Shown here: positions 61,627 through 64,000 of the stretch, piece after piece
Layout of the letters: each line of letters starts with the position of its first letter
How positions within the stretch are numbered: the first letter of the stretch is position 1
Source of the DNA: Bradyrhizobium sp. WSM3983
GTDB lineage: Bacteria > Pseudomonadota > Alphaproteobacteria > Rhizobiales > Xanthobacteraceae
NCBI RefSeq assembly: GCF_000473045.1
Contig: NZ_AXAY01000031.1
Span: forward strand, 44,336-108,335
Reading direction: 5' to 3'
Length of the DNA: 64,000 bases
The notes under the pieces: model-generated
What the model was told of the DNA's origin: nothing
Databases searched by the model: none
Seen by the model: the letters and a program-made list of their open reading frames with translations, nothing else
Translations under genes and position numbers: made by a program

Positions 61627-62240
61627 TTAGGGCTTCAGAGTTTCCGTAAATCGCCTGATCACCTCCAGCACCGGCTGCTGATCGCCGGCAAAGAACCAGT
61701 GATCATTTCCGTCGAGCTCGACGAATTGCGCATCCCTGATCCGGCTTGCCAGATCGCGGCCGGCCGCAATCCGCACGGCCTTGTCGTCCCGCCGGTGCAG
61801 CACCAGCGTCGGCACGGCAATTTGCGGCAGCAGATGCCGCACATCGGCGTCGCGAAACGCTTCGAGCACGGCCGAGATGCCGCCGGGACTGGACGCGGCG
61901 CGCAACAGCCCCGCCCACCAGGCGCGCGCCTGCTGATCGCCCGCAAGGCTCGGCGCAAAGGCTTCGATCCCGACCGGGCCGCCCCATTGCGCGATGAGGT
62001 GCTTGCTCCAGGCATCATACTGGCTGGCGCGCAGCGCGTGTGGATAGTCCTCTGACCAGCAGCCCTTGGCCAATGCGCCGAACAGAATGAGCCTGGCGAC
62101 GCGGCTGGGATCATCGACCGCAAATTTGATGCAGGCCGGCCCGCATTCGGAGGCGCCGAACAGCACGACGCGACGCGAACCCGCAGCCCGCAGCACGGTG
62201 CCGATATCCTCCGCAGTGACACGCATTGCCTCATTCAAAA
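61627..62240 (-). pseudogene. Alpha/beta hydrolase gene cut at its 5' end by an insertion sequence
   Basis: From about 62240 to 61627 the minus strand encodes an alpha/beta-hydrolase domain: VLFGASECGPACIKFAVDDP (nucleophile elbow), VPTLVLHRRDDKAVRIAAG (acid) and FVELDGNDHWFFAG (histidine). The part before residue about 20 of the domain, including strands 1-4 and the oxyanion motif, is missing; an open frame reaches into the insertion sequence and uses an ATG there (62265), giving 212 residues. The sequence after the transposase gene may hold the start of the gene, which would lie outside the window. Truncation is the simplest reading. Confidence 0.7.
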
Positions 62241-63979
62241 TGTTACTGGAAAACTTCTCGCCCATGATTGGGTCGGTGCCACCGAATTGGTTCGGTGGCC
62301 ACTATGGCGGGAAAGATCAGCATGGGCGCGCGGCGCGAAGTGGTGTCAGCGGTGACGGAGCAATACCAGTCGGCCAAGCGGGCGGAAAAGGGACGGATCC
62401 TCGACGCGCTGTGCGCGACGACGGGCTGGCATCGTAAGCATGCGGTGCGCATACTCCGGCGGCGCACGACGGTTGGGCCCAGCGAGGCCGAGAAACCGCA
62501 AGAGCGTAAACGTAGATATGGTACGACGATCAAGGACGCGATGACGGCGCTGTGGGAGGCGTCGGATCGGGTGTGCGGCAAGCGGCTCAAGGTGATGGTC
62601 CCGACCTTGCTGCCGGCGCTCGAGCAACATGGCCGATTGCGGCTTGGCCAGGCGGACCGTGATCGTGTTCTGGCCATCAGCGCCGCCACCATTGATCGCC
62701 TGCTCGTCGATGTGAAGATTGCGGCGAGCGGCGGCAGGCGGCGCCGTGCCGGATTCTATTCGGCAATCCGGCGCGAGGTCCCGATCCGCACGTTCAATGA
62801 CTGGAACAGCCCGGTGCCCGGCTTCTGCGAGGTCGACATGGTCGCCCATGGCGGCACGTCGGTGGCCGGCTCGTTCATCCAGACCCTGACGATGGTCGAT
62901 ATCGCCACTGGCTGGACGGAGTGCCTGCCGTTGCTGACGCGGGAGGGTTCGCTGGTCGTCGAGGCGATCAACCGCGCACAGAGCCTGTTCCCCTGGTTGT
63001 TGCGCGGCGTTGACTTCGACAACGACAGCGCCTTCATGAACGATGTCGTCGTGCCATGGTGTCGCGAACAGAAGCTCGAAGTGACGCGCTCGCGCGCGTA
63101 CAAGAAGAACGATCAAGCATTCGTCGAGCAGAAGAATGGTGCCGTCGTCCGCCGCCTCATGGGCTATGGCCGCTTCGATGGCGTCGAGACGGCGCGCGTG
63201 ATGGGCCGCCTCTATGCGGCCGCGCGGCTCTACGTCAACTTTTTCCAGCCGTCGTTCAAGCTGAAGGAGAAGCGTCGCGAAGGGGCTAAAGTGATCAAGC
63301 GCTATCATCCCCCATCGACGCCCTACGAGCGTGCATTAGCGCATCCCAAGGTGACCGCCGCCGTGAAGAAACGGCTGCGCGATCAGTATCGCTCGCTCGA
63401 TCCGGTCGCGCTGTTGGCCGAGATTCGCGCAACCCAGGACGAACTCGGCAATCGCGTCGATCGTCGTGCCGGACAGGCGCGTGGCCTGCAATCCGTTCAC
63501 ACGAGCAACGCGCCGGTGACCGCGGCGACGTTCGCGAAGACGCTCGGCAAGAGGGTGACCGCCGGCGAGCCGCGTGCCACGCACCGGCGGACTCGTCGGC
63601 CCTATAAAACCAGGGTTCGCATGCCGTCCAAGCTCGACCCGCATATTGCTGCTGTCGAGGGCTGGCTCGCGGAGCAGCCGCAACTGACGGCGCTCGCAAT
63701 CGTCGGTCGGCTGAGCGAGACTCACCCCGAGGAGTTCGGGGCGAGACAGCATTCGATCGTGCAGCGCCTGCTAAGGGCGCTTAGACAAAAGACGGCCGAG
63801 CAGTTGGTCGCGGAGCGGCCGCTTGCGGATGCCCCGACCGCCGCTCCATCGCCCGGGGTTGTGGACGGCTCGGGCTATGTAGGGCCCGACCCGCCCACAG
63901 CCCCTCTCGTCGAGCAAGCCGGGAAAGCTACCTGGCGCGGCCGATCAGTCGACCTCGCATCCGTGCCATCAGGGTAACA
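62241..63979 (+). mobile_element. Insertion sequence, IS481-like (ends tentative)
   Basis: TGTTAC at 62241 and the inverse GTAACA at 63974-63979 give 6-base terminal inverted repeats, of the TGT...ACA kind found in the IS481 family. The element is 1739 bases with one gene filling most of it. Directly repeated target bases could not be found at the two ends (TTCAAAA before, GTTGCTG after). It interrupts the alpha/beta hydrolase gene. Confidence 0.6.
62304..63977 (+). CDS. Integrase-core (DDE) transposase
   Basis: 557 residues: an N-terminal DNA-binding region (RRTTVGPSEAEKPQERKRRY is the linker after the HTH with ILDALCATTGWHRKHAVRIL), a central rve integrase core with Asp in GFCEVDMVAHGG, Asp in LRGVDFDNDSAF and Glu in NDQAFVEQKNGAVVRRLMGY, and a C-terminal tail with basic segments. 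It resembles the long transposases annotated as IS481-like in Bradyrhizobium; the family label is inference. The ATG at 62304 begins MAGKISMGARREVV; two ATGs upstream or downstream are possible. The stop TAA lies inside the right terminal repeat. Confidence 0.85.
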   Translation: MAGKISMGARREVVSAVTEQYQSAKRAEKGRILDALCATTGWHRKHAVRILRRRTTVGPSEAEKPQERKRRYGTTIKDAMTALWEASDRVCGKRLKVMVPTLLPALEQHGRLRLGQADRDRVLAISAATIDRLLVDVKIAASGGRRRRAGFYSAIRREVPIRTFNDWNSPVPGFCEVDMVAHGGTSVAGSFIQTLTMVDIATGWTECLPLLTREGSLVVEAINRAQSLFPWLLRGVDFDNDSAFMNDVVVPWCREQKLEVTRSRAYKKNDQAFVEQKNGAVVRRLMGYGRFDGVETARVMGRLYAAARLYVNFFQPSFKLKEKRREGAKVIKRYHPPSTPYERALAHPKVTAAVKKRLRDQYRSLDPVALLAEIRATQDELGNRVDRRAGQARGLQSVHTSNAPVTAATFAKTLGKRVTAGEPRATHRRTRRPYKTRVRMPSKLDPHIAAVEGWLAEQPQLTALAIVGRLSETHPEEFGARQHSIVQRLLRALRQKTAEQLVAERPLADAPTAAPSPGVVDGSGYVGPDPPTAPLVEQAGKATWRGRSVDLASVPSG

Positions 63980-64000
63980 GTTGCTGATGCGGCAATACGG

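Overview
The window is GC-rich chromosomal DNA that looks like Bradyrhizobium or a close relative in the Bradyrhizobiaceae. The reasons are uniformly GC-rich codon use, the alphaproteobacterial purC-purS-purQ-purL and bolA/grxD gene set, an F1-ATPase inhibitor of the zeta (DUF1476) type, a kinase/universal-stress-protein fusion, and several intergenic palindromic repeats that I associate with Bradyrhizobium genomes. This assignment is from recognition, not from a database search. No tRNA, rRNA, CRISPR array, prophage or symbiosis (nod/nif) gene was seen.

Layout. 1-4.3 kb: the end of a CO-dehydrogenase-type small subunit gene, a coxG-like gene, then the protocatechuate-branch genes pcaB-pcaD-pcaC. 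4.3-10.1 kb: a tiny Q/G/P-rich ORF with its own terminator and a complete branched-chain amino-acid-type ABC transporter (livH-M-G-F plus binding protein). 10.1-13.5 kb: a single-domain response regulator divergent from a membrane hybrid histidine kinase. 13.6-17.1 kb: a NylC/DmpA-type self-processing peptidase, a Ser/Thr-rich EF-hand protein, rpe and a row of very small ORFs. 17.1-21.4 kb (minus strand): a kinase-USP fusion and a metallophosphoesterase, preceded by a tightly overlapping three-gene MotA/TolQ/ExbB-like membrane operon with partners I cannot name. 21.6-25 kb: a NarL-type two-component pair, a small unknown gene and a TetR regulator. 25.2-34.2 kb: M20 amidohydrolase, acyl-CoA synthetase, a secreted SecD-P1-like domain protein, a membrane cyclic-nucleotide-binding protein, two SDR dehydrogenases, LysR and GST. 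34.4-43.7 kb: cytochrome b561, murI, an HpcH/HpaI aldolase, a cupin, an orphan E2-like acyltransferase, rpsD, an antitoxin with a decayed ParE toxin, a threonine aldolase, twin serine hydrolases and a macro-domain protein. 43.7-61 kb: the purine backbone (grxD, bolA, purL, purQ, purS, purC, purB) interleaved with ergothioneine genes egtB-egtD, an LtrA protein, DUF427, hydrolase, acyltransferase, thioesterase, porin and corA genes. 61-64 kb: cyanase and a hydrolase gene cut by an IS481-like insertion sequence that reaches almost to the window end.

Functionally most of the window is housekeeping (purine synthesis, translation, peptidoglycan glutamate) and catabolic or uptake capacity (protocatechuate, amino acids, cyanate) with stress and redox functions (ergothioneine, Grx4/BolA, GST, USP). 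The best candidates for something undescribed are the MotA/TolQ-like operon at 19.4-21.4 kb with its neighbouring phosphoesterase and kinase-USP genes, and the SecD-P1-like periplasmic protein. The clearest traces of recent change are the purQ-like fragment beside the porin gene, the parE remnant, and the IS-cut hydrolase.
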